In this document: in pieces, positions 6,026 through 15,280 of the stretch
How positions within the stretch are numbered: the stretch's first letter is position 1
Layout of the letters: each line of letters starts with the position of its first letter
NCBI GenBank assembly: GCA_012521465.1
Contig: JAAYMI010000038.1
Coordinates: 1 to 32,001, forward strand
Direction of reading: 5' to 3'
Origin: Bacillota bacterium
GTDB taxonomy: Bacteria; Bacillota; Limnochordia; Darwinibacteriales; Darwinibacteriaceae
DNA length: 32,001 bases
The notes under the pieces: generated by a model
The model's input: the letters and a program-made list of their open reading frames with translations, nothing else
The model's database searches: none
Told to the model about the DNA's origin: nothing
Translations under genes and position numbers: made by a program

Positions 6026-9000
6026 TTTCTCCCAGCTACCCCTGGTCCTGCAACACCGTGGTAGATGTCCCGCAGAATCTCCACAAGTTGAGCCAAAGAC
6101 TGTTCATCGTCATTAGTTTTGAAGATCCGCAGCCGGGGAATGCGCGCCTGTCGGTACATCACCTGCCCGCGGTACTTGCGCACAAGGGCGGCGTAGACTT
6201 GATGGTCGAGGCTGAGCCCTTCCAATAGTTTCAAGATAAAGGCTCCCCGCTGCGCGCTGACGGAAGCAATCCCCACAAACCTTGCCAGAATCTTCGCCCT
6301 AGCAACCTGCAGGAGATTGCGCACAGGAGTGGGTAGGTCGCCAAACCGATCTTGAATCTCCTCTTCCAAATCATCGCATTCCTCCAGCGCGCTGAGCTCT
6401 ATGATGCGCCTGTAAAGCTCCACCTTCTGGTTGGGATCAGGTACGTACTCGTCAGGAATATAGGCATCAACTTCGAGGTCAAACACCGGTTCTGGCGGTG
6501 ACTGTTCCACCTCGCCCTTAAGCTCTCGGATTGATTCTTCCAGCAGCCGGCAGTACATCTCGAATCCAACAGACGTGATAAACCCGTGCTGCTCTGGACC
6601 GAGAATGTTGCCTGCGCCGCGGATTTCGAGGTCCCGCATCGCGATTTTGATCCCCGAACCGAGCTCGGTGAATTCCTTGATGGCCTGCAGGCGCTTTTCC
6701 GCATCTTCCGTGAGGATTTTGTCTTTGCGGTGAGTGAAATAGGCATAGGCGACGCGGTTGGTCCGGCCGACCCTGCCCCGCAGCTGATAAAGCTGGGCCA
6801 ACCCCAAGTGATCCGCATCGTAGACAATGAGAGTGTTCACGTTTGAGATATCCATCCCTGTCTCAATTATGGTGGTGCAGAGGAGGATATCATATTCACC
6901 GTTATAGAAATCCAGCATTACCCGCTCCAACACCGCTTCATCCATCTGCCCGTGGCCGATGACGATGCGGGCTTCCGGGACCAGTTCCTGCAGTTCGCTG
7001 TACATACGATCGATGCTCTGGACGCGGTTGTAGACGAAGTACACTTGACCTTTACGAGCCAGTTCCCGGCGGATCGCCTGCTGGACGATCTGTTCATCAT
7101 ATTCCACCACATAAGTGCGGATAGGATAGCGGTCTTCCGGCGGTGTTTCGATCACGCTCATGTCCCGCACTCCCACCATGGCCATGTGCAGCGTGCGAGG
7201 AATGGGGGTGGCAGAGAGAGTAAGGACATCCACCTGCTTGCTGATTTCCTTCAGCCGTTCTTTTTGCGCCACGCCGAAGCGCTGCTCCTCATCTACCACC
7301 ACAAGGCCCAGGTCTTTGAAGATGACGTCCTGGCTGAGCAGGCGGTGGGTGCCGATCACAATATCCACACTGCCCGTTTTCAACCCCTGCAGGATTTTGT
7401 TGATTTCATACTGTGATTGAAACCGGCTCATTACTGCCACGTTCACGGGGTAGTTCTCGAACCGCTCGCTGAATGTGCGGTGATGCTGCTGCGCCAGAAT
7501 CGTGGTAGGGACCAACACAGCCACCTGCTTACCGCTGGCAACGGCCTTAAACGCTGCCCGAATCGCAACCTCCGTTTTCCCATAACCCACATCGCCGCAC
7601 AGCAGGCGATCCATTGGCCGAGGCTTTTCCATATCCTGCTTGACCTCAGCAATGGCTGTAAGCTGATCGGGCGTTTCCTCGTAGGGGAACAAGCTTTCGA
7701 AGTCGTGCTGCCAGGGATTGTCGGGGGGATAGGCAAAACCGGGTATGGCCTCCCGCTCTGCATACAGCTTCAAAAGGCCGCCCGCCAGCTCTTTCACCGA
7801 CTCCTTGGCCCGCTTTTTTGCTCGGGCCCATTCACTACCGCCGAGTTTGGAAAGGCGGGGCGGCTGATCATCGAGGCCTACATAGCGCTGGAGGAGGTTG
7901 ATCTGATCCGTCGGCAGGTACAGGCGGTCTTGGCCCGCGTATTTGATGAGCAGGTAATCCTTTTTGTGACCGCCTACTTCCATAGTCTCCACACCGAGAT
8001 ACTGGCCGATCCCGTGGTTGATGTGCACCACATAATCGCCTTCTTTAAGGTCTGCCTGTGTCAGGCGGAGGCCCTTCTCCACCTTGGCGGTCTTGTGGCG
8101 CTTGGTGCGGCGTTTTCCGTACAGCTCCAGATCCGTGTATACAGCCAACTTAAAGGCAGGAAACTCAAAGCCTGTTTCGAGACTACCAGTCGTAACCAAG
8201 CAGCCACCCATCTGGATATTGTGCTCCACAGCCGGGCTGAACTGAGCAGGGATTTCATCATCGCGCAGCAGTTCCACTAAACGATCCGCTCGCTCCCGGT
8301 GACCCGTAACTACCAGCACACGGTAGGAGTCCCGCCGCAGCTGATCGACCCTCTGCAGAAACCGGTCGATGCTGCCATTCAGATGTTCAGGCAGGCGCAG
8401 GCCCAGAGAAGTAGACGGGACACCATCCATGCCGGGGATGCGCTTGCCCAAAACAGAAAGATACAGCAGCTTGTGGTGCTGGAGCGAGGCCCAGAGATCG
8501 TTCCAGTCCAGAAAGACCTTGGCTGTTTCCGGCAAGATCCTACCCTGTTCCAGCAGTGCTGCCAGCTGTTGACCTGTGTCAAGCGCCTGCGATCGGGCTG
8601 CGTCGCGGATCCGGGTTGGTTCATCGATGACCACCAAGGTACTGGGCGGGAGTAGATCAAGCAGGTTAATGATCCGTCCCAAGAACGGCTTATACTGATC
8701 CATTCCAGGGAAATAGCGGTACTCCTCAAACGCTTCTAAGTGCCGGGCAACTTGTTCCAAAAGACGGTCAGCCTCCGCCCGCCTGCGTAGGGAGTACAGC
8801 TTCTGGCTCTGAGCTTTGGCCGCCTCCCAGATGGCTTCCCGAATGCGGGGGAAGTCTTCCCAGTTGTACACCAACTCTCGGGCTGGCTTGATCACCACCT
8901 CCGCGATGTTCTCCAGCGATTTTTGGGTATCCAGCTGGAAAGCACGGATGGAATCCACCTCATCATCGAACAGCTCAATGCGGATGGGGTGATCTTGGTT

Positions 9001-9552
9001 GAAGGGAGCCACATCAATGATGCCGCCTCTAATGCTGAACTGGCCAAAGGTTTCCACCATAGGTGCCCGTTCATATCCAAGCGTTACCAAGAACTCCGCA
9101 AGCTCATCTGTGTCGATGCGGGAGTCCATATTTATTGACAATTCCGACTTTAATCTCGGGTCGAATTCCAGGAGGCCTTCCAACAGCCCCTGTATGGGTG
9201 CCACGATAATGGTGCCCTCCTGCTGCAGGTGGGCCAGAACCTCCAGGCGCTGCGCTCGCAGATCCCAAGCTGCCTCGGCCTCATCATAGGGCATCAACTC
9301 ATGTCCTTCCCACACGTAAACGGGTGCAGCTGGGAGCAGCTCTTCCAAGTCTTGGGCTAGGCGATCGGCCTGAGCTTGCCCATGGGTAACCACAAACATC
9401 ACCCGGTTGGGATCATACAGCGTACTGAGGAGAACGGATCGCTGCGTGCCAGATAGGCCGGAAACAAGATAATTCCCTGCTTGAATGGCGCGGGCAACCG
9501 CGGCAAAGCTCCTGCTTTGGCGAAGCAGGTCCACTAGACCTTGTAAAGGCAA
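6019..9552 (-). CDS. mfd: Transcription-repair coupling factor Mfd
   Basis: This 1177-aa protein has the full Mfd architecture. UvrB-like domains lie at the N-terminus. The CarD-like RNA polymerase-binding module is at about 503-570 ([20 protein letters not shown]). The RecG-like translocase has Walker [12 protein letters not shown] (about 650), [15 protein letters not shown] (about 753), [15 protein letters not shown] and the [16 protein letters not shown] motif. A C-terminal domain follows. Mfd removes stalled RNA polymerase from lesions and recruits UvrA. The TTG start at 9552 sits 2 nt after the stop of pth, with AAGGGGGA upstream. The small fin (yabK) gene that lies between pth and mfd in Bacillus is absent. 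Confidence 0.97.
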   Translation of the reverse strand: MPLQGLVDLLRQSRSFAAVARAIQAGNYLVSGLSGTQRSVLLSTLYDPNRVMFVVTHGQAQADRLAQDLEELLPAAPVYVWEGHELMPYDEAEAAWDLRAQRLEVLAHLQQEGTIIVAPIQGLLEGLLEFDPRLKSELSINMDSRIDTDELAEFLVTLGYERAPMVETFGQFSIRGGIIDVAPFNQDHPIRIELFDDEVDSIRAFQLDTQKSLENIAEVVIKPARELVYNWEDFPRIREAIWEAAKAQSQKLYSLRRRAEADRLLEQVARHLEAFEEYRYFPGMDQYKPFLGRIINLLDLLPPSTLVVIDEPTRIRDAARSQALDTGQQLAALLEQGRILPETAKVFLDWNDLWASLQHHKLLYLSVLGKRIPGMDGVPSTSLGLRLPEHLNGSIDRFLQRVDQLRRDSYRVLVVTGHRERADRLVELLRDDEIPAQFSPAVEHNIQMGGCLVTTGSLETGFEFPAFKLAVYTDLELYGKRRTKRHKTAKVEKGLRLTQADLKEGDYVVHINHGIGQYLGVETMEVGGHKKDYLLIKYAGQDRLYLPTDQINLLQRYVGLDDQPPRLSKLGGSEWARAKKRAKESVKELAGGLLKLYAEREAIPGFAYPPDNPWQHDFESLFPYEETPDQLTAIAEVKQDMEKPRPMDRLLCGDVGYGKTEVAIRAAFKAVASGKQVAVLVPTTILAQQHHRTFSERFENYPVNVAVMSRFQSQYEINKILQGLKTGSVDIVIGTHRLLSQDVIFKDLGLVVVDEEQRFGVAQKERLKEISKQVDVLTLSATPIPRTLHMAMVGVRDMSVIETPPEDRYPIRTYVVEYDEQIVQQAIRRELARKGQVYFVYNRVQSIDRMYSELQELVPEARIVIGHGQMDEAVLERVMLDFYNGEYDILLCTTIIETGMDISNVNTLIVYDADHLGLAQLYQLRGRVGRTNRVAYAYFTHRKDKILTEDAEKRLQAIKEFTELGSGIKIAMRDLEIRGAGNILGPEQHGFITSVGFEMYCRLLEESIRELKGEVEQSPPEPVFDLEVDAYIPDEYVPDPNQKVELYRRIIELSALEECDDLEEEIQDRFGDLPTPVRNLLQVARAKILARFVGIASVSAQRGAFILKLLEGLSLDHQVYAALVRKYRGQVMYRQARIPRLRIFKTNDDEQSLAQLVEILRDIYHGVAGPGVAGRNE

Positions 9553-9554
9553 CT

Positions 9555-10163
9555 CTAATTTCCCCCTTCTGACTCGACCCCATGATCAGGTGCTGCTTTC
9601 TGCTTGCGATTATACATGTTCATGGCTGGCTGAACTCCTTCTAACAGCCAGAGTTCAGCCGCATCTGCCGCAATCACGCAGGCCTCGTGCAATATCTTAT
9701 GTTCCGCTTCACTGACTCCCTGCAAAACATAATCCGCGCTATCTAGCTCTGGAGGGGGCGCTCCGATCCCTAAGCGCAGCCTAGGAAAGCCTTCTGAACC
9801 GAGGTGAGCAATGAGGCTTTTCATCCCATTGTGCCCGCCAGCACTGCCAGCCGCGCGGATACGAATCACACCGGGTGATAAAGCCATGTCATCGTAAATC
9901 ACCAAAAGGTCGCTCAAAGGCGCGCCGAAGAACCGCACCAGCGGTCCCACGGACTCTCCACTGCGGTTCATAAAAGTCTGCGGTTTCACCAACAGCACTT
10001 TTTCCCCCTGCACCATTCCTTCACCGACTACGGCCTGGAACTTGCGTTTAGTCAGGGCAATCTGCCAGCGCGCCGCCAGTAAGTCTACCACCCAGAATCC
10101 CAGATTGTGGCGTGTTGTGGCGTAACGAGTTCCGGGATTGCCTAGGCCGACGATAATCTTCAC
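9555..10163 (-). CDS. pth: Peptidyl-tRNA hydrolase
   Basis: This is Pth, which frees tRNA from prematurely released peptidyl-tRNA. Key motifs are KIIVGLGNPGTRYATTRHNLGF (seen as VGLGNPGTRYATTRHNLGF, with the catalytic histidine in TRHN), KPQTFMNRSGESV, IYDDMALSPG and GSAGGHNGMKSL. A TTG start at 10169 is possible, but the GTG at 10163 is better placed behind GGGGGA and starts directly at the conserved KIIVGLGNPG, giving 202 aa. It lies between rplY and mfd on the same strand, as in Bacillus, and its stop almost touches the mfd start. Confidence 0.96.
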   Translation of the reverse strand: MKIIVGLGNPGTRYATTRHNLGFWVVDLLAARWQIALTKRKFQAVVGEGMVQGEKVLLVKPQTFMNRSGESVGPLVRFFGAPLSDLLVIYDDMALSPGVIRIRAAGSAGGHNGMKSLIAHLGSEGFPRLRLGIGAPPPELDSADYVLQGVSEAEHKILHEACVIAADAAELWLLEGVQPAMNMYNRKQKAAPDHGVESEGGN

Positions 10164-10259
10164 TCCCAATCCCCCAACGGGATCACAAAGAACGCACAGC
10201 CTTGTTTCAGCAGACTGTGCATCCCTTATGATCGGCTCTCAAGAATTACTTGTCCTGCC

Positions 10260-10892
10260 CTATGCTTCTTCAGCAGGTGCAGTGTCCTCAGCTTGCTCTT
10301 CCGCTTCGGCTGCTGGTTCACCGGCTTCAGCAGGTGGTTCTGCTGCAGCCTCAGGCGCATCAACCTTTACCACAACCTCTTCCGGATCGGTCAAAATCTC
10401 TACACCTGCAGGCGGGGCGAGGTCTTTCACAGCCAAACTGCCGCCTATTTCGAGGTTCTGCACATCTACGTCAATCGTTTCAGGAATATCGGTGGGCAGG
10501 CATTCCACCGTAAGCTCCCACAACAGCGTCGACACAATTCCGCCGTCGTTGGGGCGTGTGTCCTCGTTGACGAGTCGGATCGGAACTGCGATCTCGATTT
10601 TCCGATCGAGGGCAACTTCGTAAAAGTCCACGTGGAGGATTTGGGCTTTCACTGGTTCCTGCTGTACTTCCCGTACAATGACGGTCTTGGTGTCGCCGCC
10701 CAATTGAAGATCGATCAGGCTGCTGCCGGCCGCAAGCGCCTTCTCGAGGGCGCGCTGATCCACTAGGATGTGCAAGGCCGGCTTGCCTGGGCCGTATACT
10801 ACGGCGGGGATTTGATTGTTCCTCCGCAGTTTTGTCACTTGTGCAGTGCCCAGCTTATCTCTTGCTTCCACTGCCAGCTGATAATTGGCCAT
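10260..10892 (-). CDS. rplY: Large ribosomal subunit protein bL25, long Ctc/TL5 form
   Basis: This 210-aa protein is the two-domain form called Ctc in Bacillus. The N-terminal 5S rRNA-binding L25 domain (about 1-92) includes LRRNNQIPAVVYG and VKAQILHVDFYEV. A C-terminal beta domain has NDGGIVSTLLWELTVECLPTDIPE and LTDPEEVVVKV, and the final 35 residues form an Ala/Glu/Pro-rich tail. The ATG at 10892 has AAGGAGG about 10 nt upstream. It follows prs closely, has an extended -10 promoter at 10931-10939, and precedes pth, the standard order. Confidence 0.95.
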   Translation of the reverse strand: MANYQLAVEARDKLGTAQVTKLRRNNQIPAVVYGPGKPALHILVDQRALEKALAAGSSLIDLQLGGDTKTVIVREVQQEPVKAQILHVDFYEVALDRKIEIAVPIRLVNEDTRPNDGGIVSTLLWELTVECLPTDIPETIDVDVQNLEIGGSLAVKDLAPPAGVEILTDPEEVVVKVDAPEAAAEPPAEAGEPAAEAEEQAEDTAPAEEA

Positions 10893-10930
10893 AGCATTGC
10901 CGCCTCCTTCTATTTTTTCCTACGCCCCTT

Positions 10931-10939
10931 ATTATACCA
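10931..10939 (-). promoter_or_regulatory. Extended -10 sigma-A promoter before rplY
   Basis: Read on the minus strand the bases are TGGTATAAT: a perfect TATAAT preceded by the TGn extension. No good -35 hexamer lies 16-18 bp further upstream, inside the prs 3' end. It would give rplY and the genes after it an extra promoter inside the prs operon. Confidence 0.5.
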
Positions 10940-10942
10940 CAC

Positions 10943-11896
10943 TTAGTCAAACAGCTTGCTCACCGGCAGTTCTTCAAAGATGCGCTTGATGGCCTCGGCA
11001 AACAGCGGCGCAACTGAAAGCTGGGTCAGCTTGGGGATGCGCTTGTCGATGGGCAGGTGAATTGAATTGGTGACAACCACTTCCTTAATCGGACTGGCCT
11101 GCAGAATCTCTGGTGCATTGGTTGAGAAAACCGGATGCGAGCAGCAGGCATAGACTTCCGTAGCCCCCCGTTTAATCAGGGCTTCTGCCGCCTTGACAAT
11201 GGTTCCGCCGGTGTCAATTAGGTCATCAATGATCACCGCCGTCTTGCCTTCCACATTACCAATTATGTTCATCACTTCCGCCACATTCGGCTGCGGCCTG
11301 CGCTTGTCCACAATCGCGATTTCGCAGTTCAGCCGTTCCGCCAGTTCCCGTGCACGCACAACGCCGCCCACATCAGGAGATACTACGATCACGTTTTTCA
11401 AATTCTTGGTGAGCAAGTACTCAGTGAGAATCGGCAGCCCCCTCAGGTTGTCCACGGGGATGTCAAAAAAGCCTTGAATCTGCCCGGCATGGAGATCTAG
11501 TGTGACCAAGCGATCGGCGCCTGCAGCCATCAGGATATTGGCGATCAGCTTAGCCGTGATGGGATCGCGCGGTTGGGTTTTCCGATCCTGCCTGGCATAG
11601 CAGTAGTACGGAATCACCGCACAGATTTCCCTGGCAGAAGCGCGCTTCATGGCATCGATCATGATCAGGAGTTCCATAAGGTGGCGATCGCTAGGAGAAT
11701 TGCAGGGCTGGACAATAAACACCTCCGCGCCCCGCACTGACTCGAAGATCCGTACGCGAATCTCCCCATCTCGAAACCGGGTGATCTCTGACTGTCCCAA
11801 CTCTTGCCCTAAACACCTGCAGATCTCCTGCGCCAACTCAGGGTTGGCATTTCCAGTGAATACCTTGAGTTTCTTGGCTCGTTGCGTAATAGACAC
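10943..11896 (-). CDS. prs: Ribose-phosphate pyrophosphokinase
   Basis: This 317-aa enzyme makes PRPP from ribose 5-phosphate and ATP for nucleotide, histidine and tryptophan synthesis. Class I motifs are all present: FTGNANPELAQEI, RFRDGEIRV, VIPYYCYARQDRKTQPRDPI (flexible-loop and catalytic region), the divalent-metal histidine in LDLHAGQIQGFFDIPVDNL, and the PRPP loop AVIIDDLIDTGGTI. The GTG start at 11896 follows GGAGGG with good spacing, and this ribosome site overlaps the last codons of the truncated glmU. Length and motifs are normal for the family. Confidence 0.97.
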   Translation of the reverse strand: MSITQRAKKLKVFTGNANPELAQEICRCLGQELGQSEITRFRDGEIRVRIFESVRGAEVFIVQPCNSPSDRHLMELLIMIDAMKRASAREICAVIPYYCYARQDRKTQPRDPITAKLIANILMAAGADRLVTLDLHAGQIQGFFDIPVDNLRGLPILTEYLLTKNLKNVIVVSPDVGGVVRARELAERLNCEIAIVDKRRPQPNVAEVMNIIGNVEGKTAVIIDDLIDTGGTIVKAAEALIKRGATEVYACCSHPVFSTNAPEILQASPIKEVVVTNSIHLPIDKRIPKLTQLSVAPLFAEAIKRIFEELPVSKLFD

Positions 11897-11898
11897 CT

Positions 11899-12924
11899 CT
11901 AGCCCTCCACCTTCTTACAGTTGTATAAGCAGCTGTGGGGATCAAGTTTTATGCAATCCCCGACTTCTGAATTGACAACCACCGTGTGCTCCATGATTAC
12001 TCCACTGCCGACGCGGCTGTTCACCAGCCGGCAGTTTGGACCGATCACGCAGTCTTGGCCAATCACTGTTCCCGCCTGAATAATGGTCTGGGGATAGATC
12101 ACCGTATCTTGTCCTACTACACAGTCCACCTCGATATACGTGCTCTGGGGGTCGATAATGGTGACACCGCTGAGCATCAAGTCGCGGCAGATCCGCTCCT
12201 GCATGATCCTTTCGGCCTGTGCGAGCTGCACCCGATCGTTTATGCCCAAGCTTTCCTTAGGATCGCTCAGAACATAGCCGGCCACCTTATACCCTGCTTT
12301 GATCATCAAAGGCAGGACATCAGGGAGATAAAACTCTGCTTGAGCATTGTCAGGTGTAATCTCTTTGAGATGCTTAAACAGCAGCTTACTGTCGAAGCAA
12401 TATGTACCAGTATTGATCTCTCTAATTTCCCGCTGGCTCGGGCTGGCATCCTTGTGCTCGACGATGGCCTTTACATCCCCAGCCTCGTCCCGCACAATGC
12501 GGCCGTACCCCGTGGGATCGTCCACCAAGGCCGTAATAACCGTTGCCGCTGCTCCCATCTCCGTGTGATAAGCCAGAAGCTCCCGAAATGTTGCCCCGGT
12601 AAACAGCGGCGTATCGCCGTAGGTCACCAGCACTGGACCATCGAAATCAGCGAGCACGGCGCGGCACTGGTCCACCGCATGGCCCGTTCCCAGCTGCTCT
12701 GCCTGTTCTACGCAGGTCACATCCTCTAAAACTTCTCGCACCTGCGCGCCTTGATGCCCTACCACAACGTAGATCCGGTCAATTCCTGCAGCCCGCACGC
12801 TGCCCACAACGTGCCGCACCATTTCCAAACCGGCGAGCTTGTGCAGCACCTTCGCTCGCTTCGATTTCATCCGCACACCTTGTCCGGCAGCCAATACTAC
12901 GGCTGCAGCTCCCTCAACATGCAT
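11899..12924 (-). CDS. glmU: GlmU, truncated: uridylyltransferase domain with only part of the acetyltransferase domain
   Basis: GlmU normally acetylates GlcN-1-P and then transfers UMP to make UDP-GlcNAc. The N-terminal pyrophosphorylase is intact: VVLAAGQGVRMKSKRAKVLHK, EQLGTGHAV, VTYGDTPLF, TGYGRIVRD, EINTGTYCFD and the TIIDPQSTYIE linker. The left-handed beta helix starts (VVGQDTVIYPQTIIQAGTVIG) but stops at 341 residues, against about 456 for the family. The missing part holds the catalytic histidine and the conserved acetyl-CoA and substrate residues. The stop codon directly overlaps the prs ribosome site and no remnant follows in another frame, so this looks like a clean loss. The start at 12924 is chosen because GGAGGA lies 6 nt upstream. 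Another enzyme would have to supply GlcNAc-1-P. Confidence 0.88.
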   Translation of the reverse strand: MHVEGAAAVVLAAGQGVRMKSKRAKVLHKLAGLEMVRHVVGSVRAAGIDRIYVVVGHQGAQVREVLEDVTCVEQAEQLGTGHAVDQCRAVLADFDGPVLVTYGDTPLFTGATFRELLAYHTEMGAAATVITALVDDPTGYGRIVRDEAGDVKAIVEHKDASPSQREIREINTGTYCFDSKLLFKHLKEITPDNAQAEFYLPDVLPLMIKAGYKVAGYVLSDPKESLGINDRVQLAQAERIMQERICRDLMLSGVTIIDPQSTYIEVDCVVGQDTVIYPQTIIQAGTVIGQDCVIGPNCRLVNSRVGSGVIMEHTVVVNSEVGDCIKLDPHSCLYNCKKVEG

Positions 12925-13013
12925 CAGCAGTCCTCCGTTACCTATCACTCTAGATTTCCACTTGTGGGGCTTATTCCCCTTTTCTGTCATCTCTCAACTT
13001 TGCAAGCCGCATA

Positions 13014-13037
13014 AGAAAACCTCGCCGCATGACGAGG
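13014..13037 (-). terminator. Possible rho-independent terminator after the nucleotidyltransferase gene
   Basis: On the minus strand CCTCG (13037-13033) and CGAGG (13024-13020) form a 5-bp stem with an 8-base loop, followed by TTTTCTT. The stem is short, but the position just after the stop at 13043 and before glmU fits a terminator or attenuator. Confidence 0.5.
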
Positions 13038-13042
13038 ATATA

Positions 13043-13813
13043 TTAAGCCTCCCTGCTGCCGCTTACGGCACCCATGATCCGCTCCGCCAGCTCCAAGTCA
13101 CTGGGTTTATCCACATCGGTACCAATCTCCGGGTAAGGACTGATAATCGCGACGCCCCTCACGCCCAGGAGTTGGCTGGCACGCTTCTCCAGTTCTGCTA
13201 GACTCAACTGTTTGAGGAACAGCTTCACCACGAAGGATAAGCCCAAGATCTTCGCCAATTTCCAAGGCTTTTTGCGGAACGTCACCACTTTCGCCATGAG
13301 CTGTTTGGAGTTAGAGAGCACCGCGGGAGTAGCAAGCACCATGTTCCCCCCAGTGAATGTTCCTTCTTTGAGGGTAACATAAGTGCGAACACAGTCTGGA
13401 TAGACCTGTTCATTGGCTTCCTTGGAAACAATTGGGTAGTATAAGTCAGCCTGCAGTTCAGCGCAGCGGTCTAAGAAGTCCTCAATGGCATCCCTGTGGA
13501 TGAAGGGTATGTCTGAAGTTACGACCAGAATCTTGGGGCTGTTCCTGAGCGCCGCTGTACCCCGGAGGATGTTATCAGTTAAACTGGATCCGGATTCAAC
13601 GAGGCGCACCCCCGCAGGCAGCAGCTCAGCGAGGACCTTCGGCCCCACCACCACGATTTCTCTGATGCGCGGCGTGCTTTTTATAGCATCCACCACGTAG
13701 CTAATGAGAGGCTTCCCGCCCACAGGTATAGTGGCTTCATATTCTTCTGGGCTCACTTCCTGAAGCTTTCCCGTGTTCGGAGCTCCTGCTAGAACCATAG
13801 CATCGACCTTCAT
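13043..13813 (-). CDS. MobA-like nucleotidyltransferase family protein
   Basis: This 256-aa protein has the fold signature of sugar or cofactor nucleotidyltransferases. The N-terminus is VDAMVLAGAPNTGKL followed by IPVGGKPLISYVVDAI (NTP-binding loop). ILVVTSDIPFIHRDAIEDF supplies the metal-binding Asp, and the C-terminus has IGTDVDKPSDLELAERI. It presumably transfers a nucleotide to a sugar phosphate or similar compound, but the substrate is not evident. It overlaps ispE by 4 bp and lies upstream of glmU, a place where many clostridia carry a gene of this kind. Its start codon is ATG at 13813. Confidence 0.78.
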   Translation of the reverse strand: MKVDAMVLAGAPNTGKLQEVSPEEYEATIPVGGKPLISYVVDAIKSTPRIREIVVVGPKVLAELLPAGVRLVESGSSLTDNILRGTAALRNSPKILVVTSDIPFIHRDAIEDFLDRCAELQADLYYPIVSKEANEQVYPDCVRTYVTLKEGTFTGGNMVLATPAVLSNSKQLMAKVVTFRKKPWKLAKILGLSFVVKLFLKQLSLAELEKRASQLLGVRGVAIISPYPEIGTDVDKPSDLELAERIMGAVSGSREA

Positions 13814-14694
13814 CGGTCTCCTCCATTCGATTGACCAACTCCTCGCTCAACAGGATGAGACAACACGATCATTGCCTGCCCCTGCCAGCGATCGTGGAAA
13901 TGGCGAGCCTGGTCTGCTGTGCTGAATATGCCGACAACGGTTGGCCCGCTGCCCGACATCACAGTCCCTAGGACGCCACTCTCCAAAAGGCGGCGCTCCC
14001 AGATCCCTACTTCTGGCACCAGTTTGGCTGTGACGCTCTCCAACACGTTCCCCATGGTCCGGGCAAGTGCCTGCCAGTTCTCACCTTTGACCAGCTGCCT
14101 GATGAACTCTTGCGAATACTGGGTGCCAAACACGCTCGGCTCCAGCATCTGATAGACTCTCTGAGTTGCCATTCCCGCCCGCGGTTTGACTAGGACAAAC
14201 GCGGCGTTGGGTACAGGCGGAAGCTCCGTGAGCTGTTCGCCGATCCCTTCAGCGAACTGCGTTCCGCCTTGAATACAAAAAGGCACGTCTGCCCCGACGC
14301 TGAGCGCCATTTCTTGGAGTGCAGTAGGAGATAAGCCGGTGCCGTACAAGCGATCCAGCCCCACCAAGACGGCTGCAGCATCGGCGCTCCCTCCGCCGAG
14401 GCCCGCCGCGGCTGGAATCTGCTTTTCGATGGCGATGGCTGCCCCTGCCCGGATCTCCATCCGGTTCAGGAACAGCTCGGCCGCTCTCCAGGCAGTATTT
14501 TGTGCATCCGCTGGGACAGCGGGATCATTTACCGCCAAGCTGATTCCCTGCGGCGCTTTGCGCAGCGAGACAAGGTCACACAGGTCAATGGACTGCATCA
14601 CGCTCTGAAGGAGATGATAACCATCCTGCCGTTTCCCCACCACATCAAGGGTTAGGTTTATCTTAGCATATGCCTTCAGGCAGATTTCGTCCAA
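13810..14694 (-). CDS. ispE: 4-diphosphocytidyl-2-C-methyl-D-erythritol kinase
   Basis: This GHMP-family kinase catalyses the ATP-dependent step of the MEP isoprenoid pathway. It shows AYAKINLTLDVVGKRQDGYH, the ATP loop IPAAAGLGGGSADAAAVL, GADVPFCIQGGTQFAEGIGE, and VMSGSGPTVVGIF. The open frame extends to 14781 but would then overlap the upstream gene. The TTG at 14694, eight codons before AYAKINL, has GGGGTGAG about 7 nt upstream and gives the usual length (294 aa). An alternative TTG at 14739 sits only 3 nt after an AGGAGG, so the start is not settled. The 3' end overlaps the nucleotidyltransferase gene by 4 bp. Confidence 0.92.
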   Translation of the reverse strand: MDEICLKAYAKINLTLDVVGKRQDGYHLLQSVMQSIDLCDLVSLRKAPQGISLAVNDPAVPADAQNTAWRAAELFLNRMEIRAGAAIAIEKQIPAAAGLGGGSADAAAVLVGLDRLYGTGLSPTALQEMALSVGADVPFCIQGGTQFAEGIGEQLTELPPVPNAAFVLVKPRAGMATQRVYQMLEPSVFGTQYSQEFIRQLVKGENWQALARTMGNVLESVTAKLVPEVGIWERRLLESGVLGTVMSGSGPTVVGIFSTADQARHFHDRWQGQAMIVLSHPVERGVGQSNGGDR

Positions 14695-14746
14695 AGCCGG
14701 CTCACCCCATTCAAGAAGAAGTTCAGCATCGAGCGGCAAACTCCTC

Positions 14747-15190
14747 CTAGGTGGGCCGATACAACAGCAGCCATGCACCACCTGCCAGCAAGACTACTCC
14801 TAGGACCTTATAAATGGAAAAGGGTACCTGCTCCACGCCCAGCCAGCCAAAGAGATCGATCACCACTGCAGTGGAAATCTGCCCCACAATAATTGCCGTG
14901 GTGGCAGAAGCTGCACCCGCTTTGCCGATGGCCAGGGCTACCAAAAAGACTATGGCCATGCCCAACAGACCGCCGATATATGTATACCAGGTGGCCTGCG
15001 GCGCTTGTTTCAAGCCGCCTTGACCCAAGCCCGCCAAAAGCAGTACTCCACCAACCGCGGCTCCCACAACATGTACAACAAAGGCTGCCTCCAACAGGCC
15101 GATCGTTTTGCTTAAACCGGCATTTAGTGTCCCCTGTACTGCCATAAGGGCACCAGAAAGGGCCGCCGCCCCCAAGGCAAGGACAAACAT
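14747..15190 (-). CDS. DMT-family transporter, YdcZ/DUF606 type
   Basis: This small 147-aa membrane protein has about five hydrophobic segments. Motifs typical of the YdcZ (DUF606) family are LSGALMAVQGTLNAGLSK near the start, and in the second half WYTYIGGLLGMAIVFL, then TTAIIVGQISTAVVIDLFGW with LGVVLLAGGAWLLL at the end. Such proteins are thought to move small metabolites; the substrate is unknown. The ATG at 15190 follows AAAGGTGA. It lies after the strong terminator of the SPOCS/LysM gene, so it should have its own promoter. A CATACTA string at 15225-15231 resembles a forespore -10, but no -35 matches. Confidence 0.85.
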   Translation of the reverse strand: MFVLALGAAALSGALMAVQGTLNAGLSKTIGLLEAAFVVHVVGAAVGGVLLLAGLGQGGLKQAPQATWYTYIGGLLGMAIVFLVALAIGKAGAASATTAIIVGQISTAVVIDLFGWLGVEQVPFSIYKVLGVVLLAGGAWLLLYRPT

Positions 15191-15241
15191 AGGCCATCAC
15201 CTTTCCCTTGGAAATGCTTCCCATTAGTATGCCCTCAGGGC

Positions 15242-15271
15242 AAAAAAAGATGGGCCCTGCGGCCCACCTTT
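15242..15271 (-). terminator. Strong rho-independent terminator after the SPOCS/LysM gene
   Basis: On the minus strand TGGGCC (15266-15261) pairs with GGCCCA (15256-15251) around a GCAG loop. The stem extends outward through AAAGG/TCTTT with one G-U pair, and a run of seven T ends the structure at 15242. It lies about 10 bp after the stop codon at 15281. Confidence 0.88.
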
Positions 15272-15280
15272 GTGCCAACC

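Noticed and set aside
7417-8280. Long plus-strand open frame (287 codons) opposite mfd
   Set aside because: It is a shadow of the mfd coding sequence; there is no recognisable domain and mfd is certain.
10194-10220. Inverted repeat GCACAG/CTGTGC between rplY and pth, possible terminator
   Set aside because: The loop is long (15 bases) and there is no proper T run; the genes look like one operon.
14676-14729. Short minus-strand frame of 17 codons (ATG at 14729) behind AGGAGG just before ispE
   Set aside because: Spacing of 13 nt is too long and the frame overlaps the likely ispE start; more likely the AGGAGG is incidental or serves an alternative ispE start.
15225-15231. CATACTA on the minus strand before the YdcZ-type gene, like a sigma-F/G -10
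   Set aside because: No -35 of either type lies at the right distance; the upstream sequence is the terminator T run.
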